This document shows, piece after piece, positions 26,787-37,100 of a stretch of DNA of 64,000 bases. How positions within the stretch are numbered: the stretch's first letter is position 1; the number at the start of each line of letters is the position of its first letter. The DNA comes from Pseudomonadales bacterium (GTDB taxonomy: Bacteria; Pseudomonadota; Gammaproteobacteria; Pseudomonadales; DC-out160). The notes under the pieces are model-generated. The model ran no database searches and was not told the origin of the DNA. It was given only the letters and a program-made list of their open reading frames with translations. The stretch lies in assembly GCA_019090455.1 (NCBI GenBank), contig JAHRWA010000065.1:22352-86351 (forward strand), written 5' to 3'. The translations under genes and the position numbers were made by a program.

Positions 26787-27980
26787 ATGGAATCAGCTTA
26801 TTCCGCAAAAATCCTTATTATCGATGATGAGGCGTCTGTTCGCGAAGGTATGGCGGTTTATCTCGAAGATAGTGGGTACGAAGTACATCAAGCAAAAAAT
26901 GGCTTAGAAGGTCTAGGCGAGTTTAAGAGGTTAGAGCCTGAAGTCGTACTCTGTGATTTGAGAATGCCTGGTTTTGATGGCATGGACGTGTTGCGAGCTC
27001 TGACCGATTTAGGTATCCCTACTTCACTCATTATTGTCTCAGGTGCGGGTGGGATGGAGGATGTCGTAAATGCGCTACGTCTCGGAGCCACCGATTATCT
27101 TATTAAGCCTGTGCCCAATTTAGAAGTGTTGGAGCATGCTGTATTGCGAGGAATGGAACGTACCTCCTTGCTTCGTGAAAATCAGCGTTATAGAGAACGG
27201 TTAGAGCGGGCTAACATAGAATTACACGAGTCGATTCGACTTTTGGAATCGGACCAGCAAGCGGGTCATGCTGTTCAGATGAAAATGTTTCCCGAATGTG
27301 ATCTAGAGTTGGCCGGTGTTCGGTTTCAGCATCAAGTGATGCCATCGTTATACCTAAGCGGTGATTTTATTGATTATTATCGCGTGACCGATACCGTGGT
27401 GGGGTTCTATCTGGCCGATGTGTCTGGGCACGGTGCCTCTTCGGCATTTGTCACTATCTTACTAAAGACTTATGTCGATCGCTTGAGAAGGCGCTTCCGC
27501 AATGGAATGGATGAGGTCATATTGTCGACGGCATTAACACTGAATAGTATCAATAGTGAATTGATATCTTTGGGCTTGGGAAAGCACCTCGCCATTTTTT
27601 GTGGGTTAGTGGACACTACAGAGAATGTCTTAAAATACAGCTTAGGAGCACATTTTCCACCTCCTATTCTTGTCAATGGAGACGAGATAAAAACCTTGTC
27701 GGGAACTGGCTTGCCCGTGGGGATATTTAATGCAGCGGATTACGAAGAGATTAGTGTAGAATTGGAAAAGGACTTTTCGCTAATATTGCTATCGGATGGC
27801 ATTTTAGAAGTTTTACCACAACAGCCGTTGGATCAGAAAGAGGCATTCATATTGGAAAAAGTGATGGAAGGCAACCATACTGTTCCCACTCTTATGGAAG
27901 CTTTCAAGCTCTCCGAGGTGAATGAATTACCTGATGACATTGCGTTGTTAGTGGTATCACAGACAGGTATCAAGGGCTAA
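26787..27980 (+). CDS. rssB: Response regulator RssB (receiver plus PP2C-type phosphatase)
   Basis: The 397-residue protein joins a receiver domain (residues about 8-122, phospho-acceptor Asp57 in LCDLRMPGFDG, Lys in DYLIKPVPN) through a coiled segment to a SpoIIE/RsbU-type PP2C domain. Metal-binding motifs SGDFIDYYRV, ADVSGHGASS, LLSDGILE and PDDIALLV are all kept, so the phosphatase is likely active, unlike E. coli RssB. It matches Pseudomonas RssB closely in layout and local words (YLSGDF, LADVSGHGASSAFVT). A STAS partner, rssC, follows after 6 bp, and the order mlaA, PilZ gene, rssB, rssC, tal, dusA is the Pseudomonas one. Expected role: partner-switch control of RpoS or stress regulation. 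Confidence 0.92.
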   Translation: MESAYSAKILIIDDEASVREGMAVYLEDSGYEVHQAKNGLEGLGEFKRLEPEVVLCDLRMPGFDGMDVLRALTDLGIPTSLIIVSGAGGMEDVVNALRLGATDYLIKPVPNLEVLEHAVLRGMERTSLLRENQRYRERLERANIELHESIRLLESDQQAGHAVQMKMFPECDLELAGVRFQHQVMPSLYLSGDFIDYYRVTDTVVGFYLADVSGHGASSAFVTILLKTYVDRLRRRFRNGMDEVILSTALTLNSINSELISLGLGKHLAIFCGLVDTTENVLKYSLGAHFPPPILVNGDEIKTLSGTGLPVGIFNAADYEEISVELEKDFSLILLSDGILEVLPQQPLDQKEAFILEKVMEGNHTVPTLMEAFKLSEVNELPDDIALLVVSQTGIKG

Positions 27981-27986
27981 AGATAA

Positions 27987-28493
27987 ATGCTATCCGGAAA
28001 AATGCTCTATGCCGTACATAACGGTACTTATGTTATTCAGCTGTGCGGTGATGTGCGGTTGTCTATGTGCTCGGCGTTGGATCACTTCTTGGATGCCATG
28101 TTTGAAGATCCCGTTTTGAGTTCAGTGCTTATTGATTTGTGTGAGGCCGATGGTATTGACAGTACCACACTCGGTTTGCTGGCTAAAATATCGGTAAGTT
28201 CACAGGCCAAATTTCAACGTCTTCCCACCATAATATCAACTCGACCCGATATTTCTCGAATCCTCGAAAGCATGGGGTTTGAATCGGTCTTCAACATCGT
28301 CCACGAAAAAACGAATTCTGCTAACTCGCAAACGCCTGAGTGCGTCAATGAGGTTCCTGCTTGGGAAAGTAGTGAACAGGAAGTTTGCTGTAAAGTGTTG
28401 GAGGCTCATCGAACGTTGATGCAGTTAAATGAGCAGAATAAAAACACCTTTCAACACGTGGTTGCTGCATTAGAGGCAGAGCAGTCTAATTAG
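27987..28493 (+). CDS. rssC: Anti-anti-sigma factor RssC (STAS domain)
   Basis: A 168-residue STAS-domain protein. The fold is marked by YVIQLCGDVRLSM near residue 13 and the phospho-acceptor loop GIDSTTLGLLAK, where Ser59 is the likely target of phosphorylation and of the RssB phosphatase domain. SRILESMGFESVFNIV matches the Pseudomonas RssC end of the domain. A C-terminal helical tail of about 50 residues, rich in Glu and Gln, follows. It starts 6 bp after rssB, so the two form an operon. It converges with tal. Confidence 0.9.
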   Translation: MLSGKMLYAVHNGTYVIQLCGDVRLSMCSALDHFLDAMFEDPVLSSVLIDLCEADGIDSTTLGLLAKISVSSQAKFQRLPTIISTRPDISRILESMGFESVFNIVHEKTNSANSQTPECVNEVPAWESSEQEVCCKVLEAHRTLMQLNEQNKNTFQHVVAALEAEQSN

Positions 28494-28504
28494 CGCCTTT
28501 CACC

Positions 28505-29464
28505 TTATCGGTTTGGGTTAAGGGAATGCTCTAGTGCAATTTGGTCTTTAGTGAAATTACGAATACCTTCTGCCAACTTTTCAGTCGCCATCGCATCTTG
28601 ATTTAACAACCAACGAAACTCGCCTTCAGTGAGAGGTTTGTTGGTGGCCGTTTTCGGCGGTGTGATATCCGGTGATAACACACGGGGTAGTTCGGCGTTA
28701 TCATCACTCAGTTGCTGCAAGAATGCAGGACTAATGGTGAGTCGATCACAGCCAGCAAGTTGCTCTATTTCACCTTGATTCCGAAAGCTGGCCCCCATAA
28801 CAATGGTGTTGATGTCATGGGCTTTGTAATGATTGTATATGCGACTTACCGATAGGACGCCTGGATCTTCATCCGCAGGATAACTCTCATTGCCGGTGTC
28901 CCTTTTGTACCAATCTAAAATACGGCCAACAAAAGGGGATATGAGATACACTTTTGCATCTGCACAGGCGAGAGCTTGGCTAAAACCAAACAGTAGGGTC
29001 AAATTACAGTTAATGCCTTCTTGCTCTAAAACGGAGGCGGCTTGGATTCCCTCCCAACTTGCCGCAATTTTAATGAGCAAGCGTTCTGGTCCAATGCCGA
29101 TATCTTGATACATCCGAACTAAATAGCGTGCTTTTTCAATCGTTTTTTGTGTGTCAAAGGACAAGCGTGCATCCACCTCAGTAGAAATTCTACCGGGGAT
29201 GATTTGCAAAATTTCATTGCCGATAGTGACGGCGAGCCGGTCGCAACTATTAGCTAATGTTTGTTGCTGGGTGCCACCTTGCTTTTTGGCCCAGGCGGAA
29301 GCGTCTTTGACTAGCCCTTGGTACTGCTCTAGTGCTGAGGCTTTTAAAACTAAAGTCGGATTTGTTGTGGCGTCAACGGGTTGGTGCAATCGAATGGCAT
29401 CAATGTCGCCTGTGTCAGCGACGACAGTGGTCATACTTCGTAATTGTTCTAATTTTGATGCCAT
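28505..29464 (-). CDS. tal: Transaldolase
   Basis: A 319-residue transaldolase of the TalB type, which transfers dihydroxyacetone between sedoheptulose-7-phosphate and glyceraldehyde-3-phosphate in the pentose phosphate pathway. [13 protein letters not shown] lies near residue 32, and the Schiff-base lysine falls at residue 132 in [11 protein letters not shown], the same number as in E. coli Tal[18 protein letters not shown] near residue 225 is also conserved. AGGA lies 9 nt upstream of the start. Its place next to rssC and dusA is conserved in Pseudomonas. Confidence 0.97.
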   Translation of the reverse strand: MASKLEQLRSMTTVVADTGDIDAIRLHQPVDATTNPTLVLKASALEQYQGLVKDASAWAKKQGGTQQQTLANSCDRLAVTIGNEILQIIPGRISTEVDARLSFDTQKTIEKARYLVRMYQDIGIGPERLLIKIAASWEGIQAASVLEQEGINCNLTLLFGFSQALACADAKVYLISPFVGRILDWYKRDTGNESYPADEDPGVLSVSRIYNHYKAHDINTIVMGASFRNQGEIEQLAGCDRLTISPAFLQQLSDDNAELPRVLSPDITPPKTATNKPLTEGEFRWLLNQDAMATEKLAEGIRNFTKDQIALEHSLNPNR

Positions 29465-29563
29465 TGGAAAATATTCCTATTATTTGTTTTATCTTAAATA
29501 TTTAACTCGAAACCTGAACCCTGGGAGATTGTCAAAATGAGCCGATCCGCGACCTTGATCTTA

Positions 29564-30535
29564 TCATTCGACGAGCCGTGCGGCTTGTTGCAAAACTTCA
29601 ACCCCAGCTGTGGGTTTATAAGCGTGTTCCGATAGGTAGCGCCGCCATGCCTTCGCGCCGGGTTGTCCGTGAAAAAGCCCAAAGAGGTGTCTGCTCATGT
29701 GCTTGAGTTTCGTTCCCTTTTCTAGTTGGCTTTCAACATACGGGTAGTATTGCGAGAGAATATCTTGCCGGCTTGGGATGGGATGTTCATCGCCATAAAT
29801 CAGGCTATCGACTTTAGCTAAAAAATAAGGGTTTTGATAGGCCTCTCGGCCAACCATCACACCATCCACGGATTGAAGGTGTTGGTTGCACTGGGCAAGA
29901 GTTGTAATGCCGCCATTGAGAATAAACTCTGTATCTGGGAAGTCTTTTTTGAGCTGGTACACATACTCGTACTTAAGGGGTGGGATTTCCCGGTTTTCCT
30001 TTGGGCTGAGTCCCGCCAAGATGGCTTTGCGTGCATGGATAATAAGGCATTGGCAACCGGCGTCGATCATGGTGCCTACAAAACCCTGTAAGTGTTCATA
30101 AGAATCGATGTCGTCAATTCCGATTCGGCATTTGATGGTCACTGAGAGGCTGCTATCAATGGTCATGGCGCGAATGCAATCGGCTACCAAATCCGGATGC
30201 CCCATTAAACAGGCACCTATCATGCCTGCCTGGACTCGATCGCTAGGGCATCCCACATTTAAATTAACTTCATCGTACTGCCATTGCTTTGCCCAATGTG
30301 CACATCGGGTGAGATCTTCAATGTTGCTACCGCCTAATTGTAAGGCGAGAGGATGTTCTTGAGAGGAGTATTCTAAAAATCGAGGTCTATCACCGTAAAT
30401 CAGCGCGCCGGAGGTGATCATCTCTGAGTAGAGAACGGCGTGACGGCTAATGAGGCGTAAAAAGTATCGGTTGTGTCTGTCAGTACAATCGAGCATGGGT
30501 GCGACGCAAAATCGCCTATTAATCGTATGAGTCAT
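29564..30535 (-). CDS. dusA: tRNA-dihydrouridine synthase A
   Basis: The 323-residue flavoenzyme reduces uridines 20/20a in the tRNA D-loop. The TIM-barrel start RRFCVAPMLDCTDRHNRYF and the catalytic cysteine in NLNVGCPSDRVQAGMIGACL near residue 97 are DusA hallmarks; VHARK-type residues appear as IIHARKAILAGLSPKENR near 165, and HLFGLFHGQPGAKAWRRYL near the C-terminus is DusA-specific. The start at 30535 (MTHTINRRF) is 336 bp from the divergent pilE gene. Confidence 0.96.
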   Translation of the reverse strand: MTHTINRRFCVAPMLDCTDRHNRYFLRLISRHAVLYSEMITSGALIYGDRPRFLEYSSQEHPLALQLGGSNIEDLTRCAHWAKQWQYDEVNLNVGCPSDRVQAGMIGACLMGHPDLVADCIRAMTIDSSLSVTIKCRIGIDDIDSYEHLQGFVGTMIDAGCQCLIIHARKAILAGLSPKENREIPPLKYEYVYQLKKDFPDTEFILNGGITTLAQCNQHLQSVDGVMVGREAYQNPYFLAKVDSLIYGDEHPIPSRQDILSQYYPYVESQLEKGTKLKHMSRHLFGLFHGQPGAKAWRRYLSEHAYKPTAGVEVLQQAARLVE

Positions 30536-30872
30536 GGAGTCTTTGATGTCTGTCTCTTTCAGAATGCAGTCATGCCTGATGCAACGAACGTAGGGATCAT
30601 CGCGCGGCTAATGTGGTGTATCGATTATACACTTTGAAATCAAAATTGGCGTGATTGCAACTGCCCTTTTCTTATTAAAAACACACCCTAATTCTTCCTT
30701 GTTATTTAGCTTTTTGTGGTGGTTTAGGCGAGGAGACCGTCTGAGTGGAAAACGTGTAACTTTGTCGGATATAGATCATTTAGTGATCTTGTTGGGTGCT
30801 GAAGCACAGAGCAAAATGACATCTGGGTCTATTCTGATAAGAAGTATTGATGAACTCTGGTGGCTTGAGTGA
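30536..30872. other. Divergent intergenic region dusA / pilus operon 2
   Basis: About 337 bp without a supported gene. A 73-codon frame (30651-30872) ending at the pilE start has no family likeness. Promoters of dusA and of the second pilus operon must lie here; I found no clear sigma-54 site. Confidence 0.4.
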
Positions 30873-31283
30873 ATGAGGGAGCTTGAAGTGTTGGTGCTAA
30901 AAAAAGAAGTGGGTTTTAGCTTGATGGAGCTAATGATCGTGGTGGTGATTGTTGGCATATTAGCTAGTGTTGCAGTGCCCGCGTATCAAGATTATATCCG
31001 TAGAGGTTTTCGAATGGATTCACAGAATTTTATGTTGGAAATTGCCAGCGACGAAGAGCGTTTTCTCATGGATGCGAGGGTTTACACCACCACTATCGGT
31101 ACCGGGGGATTGGGCTTGAGCACACCTCCTAGAGTCAGTTCGCGTTATAACTATGTTGTCACTATTGGCAGTGCACCGCCTAGTTTTTTAATTGTTGCGA
31201 CGGCAATTGGATCACAGGTGGGTGATGGGGATTTAACGTTGGCTAGTGACGGTACCAAAACACCTCTTGATAAATGGCAGTGA
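30873..31283 (+). CDS. pilE: Type IV pilin-like protein PilE (second copy)
   Basis: The 136-residue protein begins a second pilus operon. The prepilin leader is KEVGFSLMELMIVVVIVGIL with Glu at +5, then PAYQDYIRRGFRMDSQNFML, the PilE-type alpha-1 helix end. It contains YTTTIGTGGLGLSTPP, matching the minor-pilin PilE head domain. Unlike operon 1, where pilE comes last, here it comes first. Start is ATG 30873 with a weak GAG upstream. Confidence 0.87.
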   Translation: MRELEVLVLKKEVGFSLMELMIVVVIVGILASVAVPAYQDYIRRGFRMDSQNFMLEIASDEERFLMDARVYTTTIGTGGLGLSTPPRVSSRYNYVVTIGSAPPSFLIVATAIGSQVGDGDLTLASDGTKTPLDKWQ

Positions 31284-31404
31284 CGAGTGATGGCCGTCGT
31301 GAGAGATGGAAGTGGCGATAGATGATGGTGGATATAAATGTCAGAGTTGCCAATGAGAAGTGTAAATCGAAATGCGAATTTTCTTAATTGAAAGGCGATA
31401 AACA

Positions 31405-31911
31405 ATGATAGGTAAGCAACGTATATCGAGAAAAAGTTGTGGTGGATTTACTGTTGTTGAATTGATGATAACGGCATCGCTAGCAATATTGCTCACCTCT
31501 GTTGGTACGCCCACTATGGTGACGGCGGTTCATAATAGTCAGGTGCGTACCACCACCAATGATCTATTTGCTTCGCTACATCTCGCGAGAAGCGAGTCGA
31601 TTAAGCGAAATGGCACAATCACTGTTGTGGCCAATAGTGGAGGCTGGGCTTATGGCTGGTCTATTCGCAGTGGTGCAACGGTGATACGTCAACAGGATGC
31701 GATAGAGGATTTGACTATCACTACTATTTCGGCTGGGGTCACTTCAATCGTATTCGATGCGGAAGGGCGTGCCACTAATACCAGTGCCGTGACGCTCGTA
31801 GTGAGTAAAACCAATTCATCTGCGATGATTAAATGCATCACATTGAGTTCAACGCAACGGGCGTTTGTTTTATCGGATAAAGACTACGATGGGGATTGCA
31901 CGAATGGTTAA
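31405..31911 (+). CDS. fimU: Type IV pilus minor pilin, FimU/GspH family (second copy)
   Basis: A 168-residue GspH/FimT-type pseudopilin. The leader is SCGGFTVVELMITASLAIL, cleaved after Gly with Glu at +5. LFASLHLARSESIKRNG after the helix is the family signature, and the head keeps two cysteines (IKCITLSS and YDGDCTNG). It shares its plan with the 15.05-kb FimT but is shorter by about 40 residues. The pilV start overlaps its end. Confidence 0.87.
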   Translation: MIGKQRISRKSCGGFTVVELMITASLAILLTSVGTPTMVTAVHNSQVRTTTNDLFASLHLARSESIKRNGTITVVANSGGWAYGWSIRSGATVIRQQDAIEDLTITTISAGVTSIVFDAEGRATNTSAVTLVVSKTNSSAMIKCITLSSTQRAFVLSDKDYDGDCTNG

Positions 31912-32536
31912 TCAAAAAATGGCTTATAAATGCAGTACCCGTCAGCCGAAGGGGAAGTTACGTTGTGAAGGCTTGTCCTTGATCGAGATACTGGTGACGG
32001 TGCTGATCATGGCGCTAGGTATTCTGGGGGGGTTGAGCTTGCAAGGTAAAATGCAGCAATCGGGATACGAGGCTTACCAGAGAACTCAGGCGCTAATGTT
32101 ACTGGAAGATATCGTCAATCGCCTTAACACTAATCGTGCTAGTGCACCTTGCTATATGTTTACTTTCGACACGACAACAGGAGTGCCGTACCTCGGTAGT
32201 GTTGGAGGTGGACATCTGGGAAGTCCTACCTGTTCGGGTTTTGGCGATGCCAATACGCAAGCGCTTGCTATGGCAGATATGCAAGAGTGGAATTTGCTAA
32301 TGCAGGGAACGAATGAAATTGACAGCAGTGGAGTCGCAGTTGGTGGGATTGTTGATGCACGAGGATGTATCAGCTTAGATGACAGCACAATTCCGCAAAC
32401 CTATATCGTGTCTATTGCGTGGCAGGGATTAAATGAAACGGTTGTACCCAGTATCAACTGTGGTAACAATTTATATGGTGATGAAACGAGACGAAGAGTT
32501 GTTTCAACCTCAATTCAATTTGCGAGTTTACTGTAG
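31904..32536 (+). CDS. pilV: Type IV pilus minor pilin PilV (second copy)
   Basis: A 210-residue PilV. The leader is CEGLSLIEILVTVLIMALG with Glu at +5, followed by GLSLQGKMQQSGYEAYQR, the PilV post-helix segment. ATG 31904 is preferred over upstream TTG 31865 or ATG 31889 because GGGGA lies 8 nt upstream. The gene overlaps the end of fimU by 8 bp and its stop overlaps the pilW GTG start by one base. Confidence 0.85.
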   Translation: MVNQKMAYKCSTRQPKGKLRCEGLSLIEILVTVLIMALGILGGLSLQGKMQQSGYEAYQRTQALMLLEDIVNRLNTNRASAPCYMFTFDTTTGVPYLGSVGGGHLGSPTCSGFGDANTQALAMADMQEWNLLMQGTNEIDSSGVAVGGIVDARGCISLDDSTIPQTYIVSIAWQGLNETVVPSINCGNNLYGDETRRRVVSTSIQFASLL

Positions 32537-33720
32537 TGACGACAATTAAATGGCGGATTCTAGGTCGCAAGCAAAAGATGAAGGGCAACCCAGTGAATAA
32601 GCGATATCAGATAAACGGTTTCACTCTTGTTGAGATGTTAATTAGTTTGTTGTTGGGTGTGATTGTGATGGAAGGGGTTCTGTCATCTTATTCTGATTCC
32701 AGTGCTGCGTATGCAGAGCTTCAAAAAAATACCAGCCGAAATGAAGATGGTCGATACGCATTGAACAGAATTAAAAATGATCTAGCTCTCGCGGGTTTTT
32801 ATGGTGATTTCTATGATGAAACCTGGGGAGGAAGTGTTGTGCCGGACCCTTGCGTATTAACAGAAAATGCTATTCAAGCAGGTATGACTTTTCCCGTGCA
32901 GGCATTCGATATGGGAGTGATTAGTGTCAGCCCTATTAGTTGTTTAACAACAAACGATTTGGTGGATAATTCGGATATTGTTGTGGTTCGCAGAGCCAAT
33001 ACCACCGTATTAGGAGCCGGTGTTTCACCTGTCGAAAATGAAATTTATTTGCAAGCAAACAGCTCCATCGCTGAGATTCAAACTGGCGTTGCTGCTGGGT
33101 TTGTCCTCGGTTCCTTGTTGCCGACTAACGCAGTGAATGCAGTGGGTACCGATGCGGAAGGTAATGCAGCGATTATTTTGAAAAAATCGAACAACAGTGG
33201 CGCCTCACCGACGATACAAACTATGAGAATTGCCGCAGATATTCGAAAGTTCCATGTGCATATTTATTTTGTTGCTCCCTGTGCCGTACCAGTAGGAGGT
33301 GGATCAAATTGTACTGGATCGAGTGATGACAATGGTGATCCTGTACCGACACTCAAACGACTAGAGCTGACTTCAGTTGGTGGTATAACGGTAATGAAAG
33401 TAGTCCCTATTGCACGAGGGGTAGATCGTATGGAGGTTGACTTTGGGTTGGATACAAGTGATGAAAATACAGTGGGTAGCGGTGTACCGAATAACTATAC
33501 CACTACACCTACAGCGACGGATTGGGAAAATGTAATGACGGCAAAAGTGTCTCTATTAATGAGAAACGTGGATGCGACGGCAGCTCATAGTGATACCAAA
33601 CGTTATAGCATGGGATTGTCTGGTTTTACCACAGCCACTAATGACAGTCATCGAAGAAAGGTTTACAGCTCAACGATTCGATTGTCGAATATGTCGAGTC
33701 GTAGAGAGGCTGCTTTATGA
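32536..33720 (+). CDS. pilW: Type IV pilus minor pilin PilW (second copy)
   Basis: The 394-residue product has the leader INGFTLVEMLISLLLGVIV with Glu at +5, then NTSRNEDGRYALNRIKNDL, the PilW signature after the helix. The listed GTG start at 32536 gives a leader of about 30 residues; an ATG at 32578 would give a shorter one and cannot be excluded. The head domain contains Cys pairs near CVLTENA and SCLTTND. The stop overlaps pilX by 4 bp. Confidence 0.86.
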   Translation: MTTIKWRILGRKQKMKGNPVNKRYQINGFTLVEMLISLLLGVIVMEGVLSSYSDSSAAYAELQKNTSRNEDGRYALNRIKNDLALAGFYGDFYDETWGGSVVPDPCVLTENAIQAGMTFPVQAFDMGVISVSPISCLTTNDLVDNSDIVVVRRANTTVLGAGVSPVENEIYLQANSSIAEIQTGVAAGFVLGSLLPTNAVNAVGTDAEGNAAIILKKSNNSGASPTIQTMRIAADIRKFHVHIYFVAPCAVPVGGGSNCTGSSDDNGDPVPTLKRLELTSVGGITVMKVVPIARGVDRMEVDFGLDTSDENTVGSGVPNNYTTTPTATDWENVMTAKVSLLMRNVDATAAHSDTKRYSMGLSGFTTATNDSHRRKVYSSTIRLSNMSSRREAAL

Positions 33721-34145
33721 AGAATCGGCAATCAGAATCGGGTTTCGTGATCATCTCGGCTTTAGTCATATTGGTTGCGATGACCTATGTTTTAGTCTCA
33801 TCAATTAATATCAACATGACGGACTTGAAAATTTCCAATAATGTCGAATCGAAGAAGTTGCTACGTTTAAGTGCAGAGCAGGCCGTCGAACAGGTGTTGA
33901 ATGATGTCGTCGCTTTTTCTACACCGGCGACACAGACCATTGTGGTGAATGGTTACAGTGTGAATGTGAGTGCAGCGGAATGCAAGCGGGCTACCACTGT
34001 GAAAGGCTATAGCGCTGTCGCTTCTATGACATCTGAAAATACGGATTGGTCTTTTTCAGCTACGGCAACGGATACGGTGACTGGCGCGGAAGTCGAGTTG
34101 CATCAAGGTGTAAAAATTAAGTTGCTGTCGGACTCGTGCTTATAG
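33717..34145 (+). CDS. pilX: Type IV pilus minor pilin PilX (second copy)
   Basis: A 142-residue PilX-like protein. The N-terminal segment SESGFVIISALVILVAMTYV lacks the Glu at +5, as in PilX generally, and RLSAEQAVEQVLNDV replaces the usual FQAAE...AL motif. It overlaps pilW by ATGA and lies just upstream of the second pilY1, which supports the call despite limited likeness. Confidence 0.8.
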   Translation: MKNRQSESGFVIISALVILVAMTYVLVSSININMTDLKISNNVESKKLLRLSAEQAVEQVLNDVVAFSTPATQTIVVNGYSVNVSAAECKRATTVKGYSAVASMTSENTDWSFSATATDTVTGAEVELHQGVKIKLLSDSCL

Positions 34146-34196
34146 TTAACCTTTTTTAGTCAAGAATGTTTATGAAAATAGGAAGTGGTGTGCATT

Positions 34197-37100
34197 ATGA
34201 ATCATCTTCGAATTGTGAGTCGTAAATATTGGCAAACAGTGTTTTTTCTTTTTACTTTCGGTTTCATGTCTTCTGCTTGGGCAGAGGATATTGATATTTT
34301 TGAGAGTTCTATTGCGACTACTCCGAATTCAAATATTCTCATCATTATTGATAATACGGCAAACTGGAGTGCGTCAATATCTGGGCAGACTAAGTTCGCA
34401 GCAGAGATGACAGCACTAGACACTATAGTCAATGGGCTTGACGCAACTGTCAGCGTCGGCTTGATGATGCTAACTAAGCAAGGCTCAAATAATGGGGGTT
34501 ATCTTCGTAAAGCAATATTACCGATGAACCCAGCCAATAGAAATAGCTTGAGCAATGTCATCACGTCGTTAAATATTAATAGTGATAAAACGGCAGGTAG
34601 TGCCGCTTATGGGTATGCGATGTTCGAAGCGTATAAATATTTTGGTGGAGGCAGTGATGGAGGTGCGCCTACTGAAAGCACACCGAACCCGCAAAGCGCG
34701 ACTGAATATGGGCCTGAGGCTTACTTGGGATTCGGCGCTGGGGATAGGGACGTTGATGCTTTTAAGGCATCCCCGACTAACGAATATGAATCACCTATTA
34801 CCGATGCTTGTGCCCAAAACTTTATTATTCTTATTAGTAATGGTAGCCCTCCCACCAGTAGTGATAACGGTGCGGATACACTGTTGGCAAATGTAGGTGG
34901 GGATGCAACGGCAATTAGCTTAAGTTCGATACGTTCTACTGCCAATTTGGCAGATGAGTATGCCCGCTTTCTATATCAAACAGATGTGAGTACTGAGCTT
35001 GGTCAGCAAAATATCAGAACTTATACCCTGGCTGTGTACAACAGTCCCGCAACAGGACAAGATCCCAATAATATTTTGTTGATGGAAAGTGTCGCGGATA
35101 AAGGGCATGGGCTTTATTTTGCAGCGACCGATGCTGCGAGTGTTAGTACTGCGCTTGATACTATTTTTGATGAAATTCAAGCAGTCAATTCGGCATTCTC
35201 TTCCGTCTCTTTACCGGTGAGTGTCAATGTTCGCGGTACTAATCTAAATCAGGTCTACCTCGGCCTCTTTAGGCCTGATGCTAATGCTTTGCCGGGTTGG
35301 AAAGGGAATTTAAAACAATACCAGTTGGCCTTGAATAATTCGACGGGAGCTATCTATTTTGCTGATGCATTAGGGAATAACGCGATTAGTGCCACCACAG
35401 GATTTATCAATGACTCTGCTGTGAGTTTCTGGTCGGAAAATGAAGCCCTCGATTTTTGGACCTTCTCGCCTTCAGGCAATCCCATTTCTGATGCAGATGC
35501 ACCCGATGGGCCTATTGTGGAAAAGGGAGGAGCGGCGCAGCAGTTGCGAATGGATTTTCCTTCCTCTCATGTTTCACGCAATGTCTATACCTGTAATTCG
35601 GTATGCCAAGGATCGGTTAGTAAACAACTCTCCAGTTCCCCTTTTGATACCAGTACGATTATAAGCACACCCGCGAATATTGCCGCATTTGGAGCAGCGA
35701 CTGGCACAGAGATGGAGCAAATTATCGATTGGTTAAGATCAGAGGATAATGAGGCAGACGAGAATAGCGACGGTTTCTATACGGATGTGAGAGCCTATTC
35801 CCATGCTGACGTTCTGCATTCGCGCCCTTCGGTGGTGAATTATAATCGGTTTGGTGATGACAATGACGTCATTGCATATTATGGCTCGAACGGTGGTCTG
35901 TTTAGGGCAGTTCAAGCGGGGCAGGCGAGTAATGGTGGTACTGAGCTGTGGTCTTACATTCCTGAAGAATTATTCGGTGAGATAAAACGATTGCGGGATA
36001 ATAATGTAGGTATTAGCGCATTGAATCGGAAGCCGTACTTTATGGATGGCCCGGTTTCAGTCTATCAGCATGATGCGAATGGAGACGGTAAGTTAGTAGC
36101 CGCAGATGGCGATCTTGTGTATCTCTACATCGGTTTGAGGCGAGGTGGACGATTGGTCCTTGCGCTAGATGTTAGTGACCCAAATGATCCCCGATGGTTG
36201 TGGCAAGCGGATAATACGACAACAGGCTTTTCGGAGCTCGGTCAGACGTGGTCCTTCATGAAACCGATTCAGATCAGTGCGATCAGCGACCCCGTATTAA
36301 TATTTGGAGGTGGTTATGATGCTGCGGTGGATGATGCCGATCCCGTGGTGGCGGCTAATACGATGGGGCGTGCCATCTTTGTGGTGAATGCGCTAACTGG
36401 TTCGCTAATCTGGCAGGCAGGACCCAGTCCGTCGGGTGCCGGTTATGATAGAACGGTATCCGATATGAACTATGCGATTCCATCGGATATGGCTGTCATT
36501 GATAGAGATCGCGATGGGACTTATGATCGTGCCTATGTGGGTGATACTGGTGGACAAATATGGCGTGTAGACTTTAGTCATGCAGCTCCCAGTAATTGGA
36601 CAGTCAACAAAATTGCGACCTTAGGTTTTGATGCGACGTCAGATGATAATGATCGGCGAAAGTTTTTGTTTCCACCGGATGTGTTGTATGCCGATGATGC
36701 AAACGGCGATTTTGATGCCTTATTGCTGGGTTCAGGAGATCGGGAAAATCCTTTTAATGGACTGGGAACTGCCGCGTTTCCTTCTTCCGACGCAGTAGAA
36801 AATCATTATTATCTTTTAAAGGATCGAAGTACCGGCCTGACTTACAGCGGCTCTGTGATTGAATTGTCAGATTTGTACGACACGAGTGGGAATGATATTC
36901 AAGAGGGTAACGCTAGCGATCAAGCGGCAGCTGCGACTGCATTATTAGGAGCTAAAGGAGCCTATATTGTATTGGCTGATGGTGAGAAGGCGATTAGTGG
37001 GTCCGTGACGTTGAATGGCACTACTTATTTTAATACCAATCAACCCAGTAATTCGGTGAGTACAAGTTGTGCCAGTAACTTAGGCGTAGCTCGCCAATAT

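Noticed and set aside
30646..30659. Sigma-54-like TTGGC...TTGCA upstream of pilE
   Set aside because: The GG to GC spacing is shorter than sigma-54 promoters require.
30651..30872. 73-codon + strand frame directly before the second pilE
   Set aside because: No ribosome binding site or family likeness, and it lies in the divergent promoter region; likely chance.
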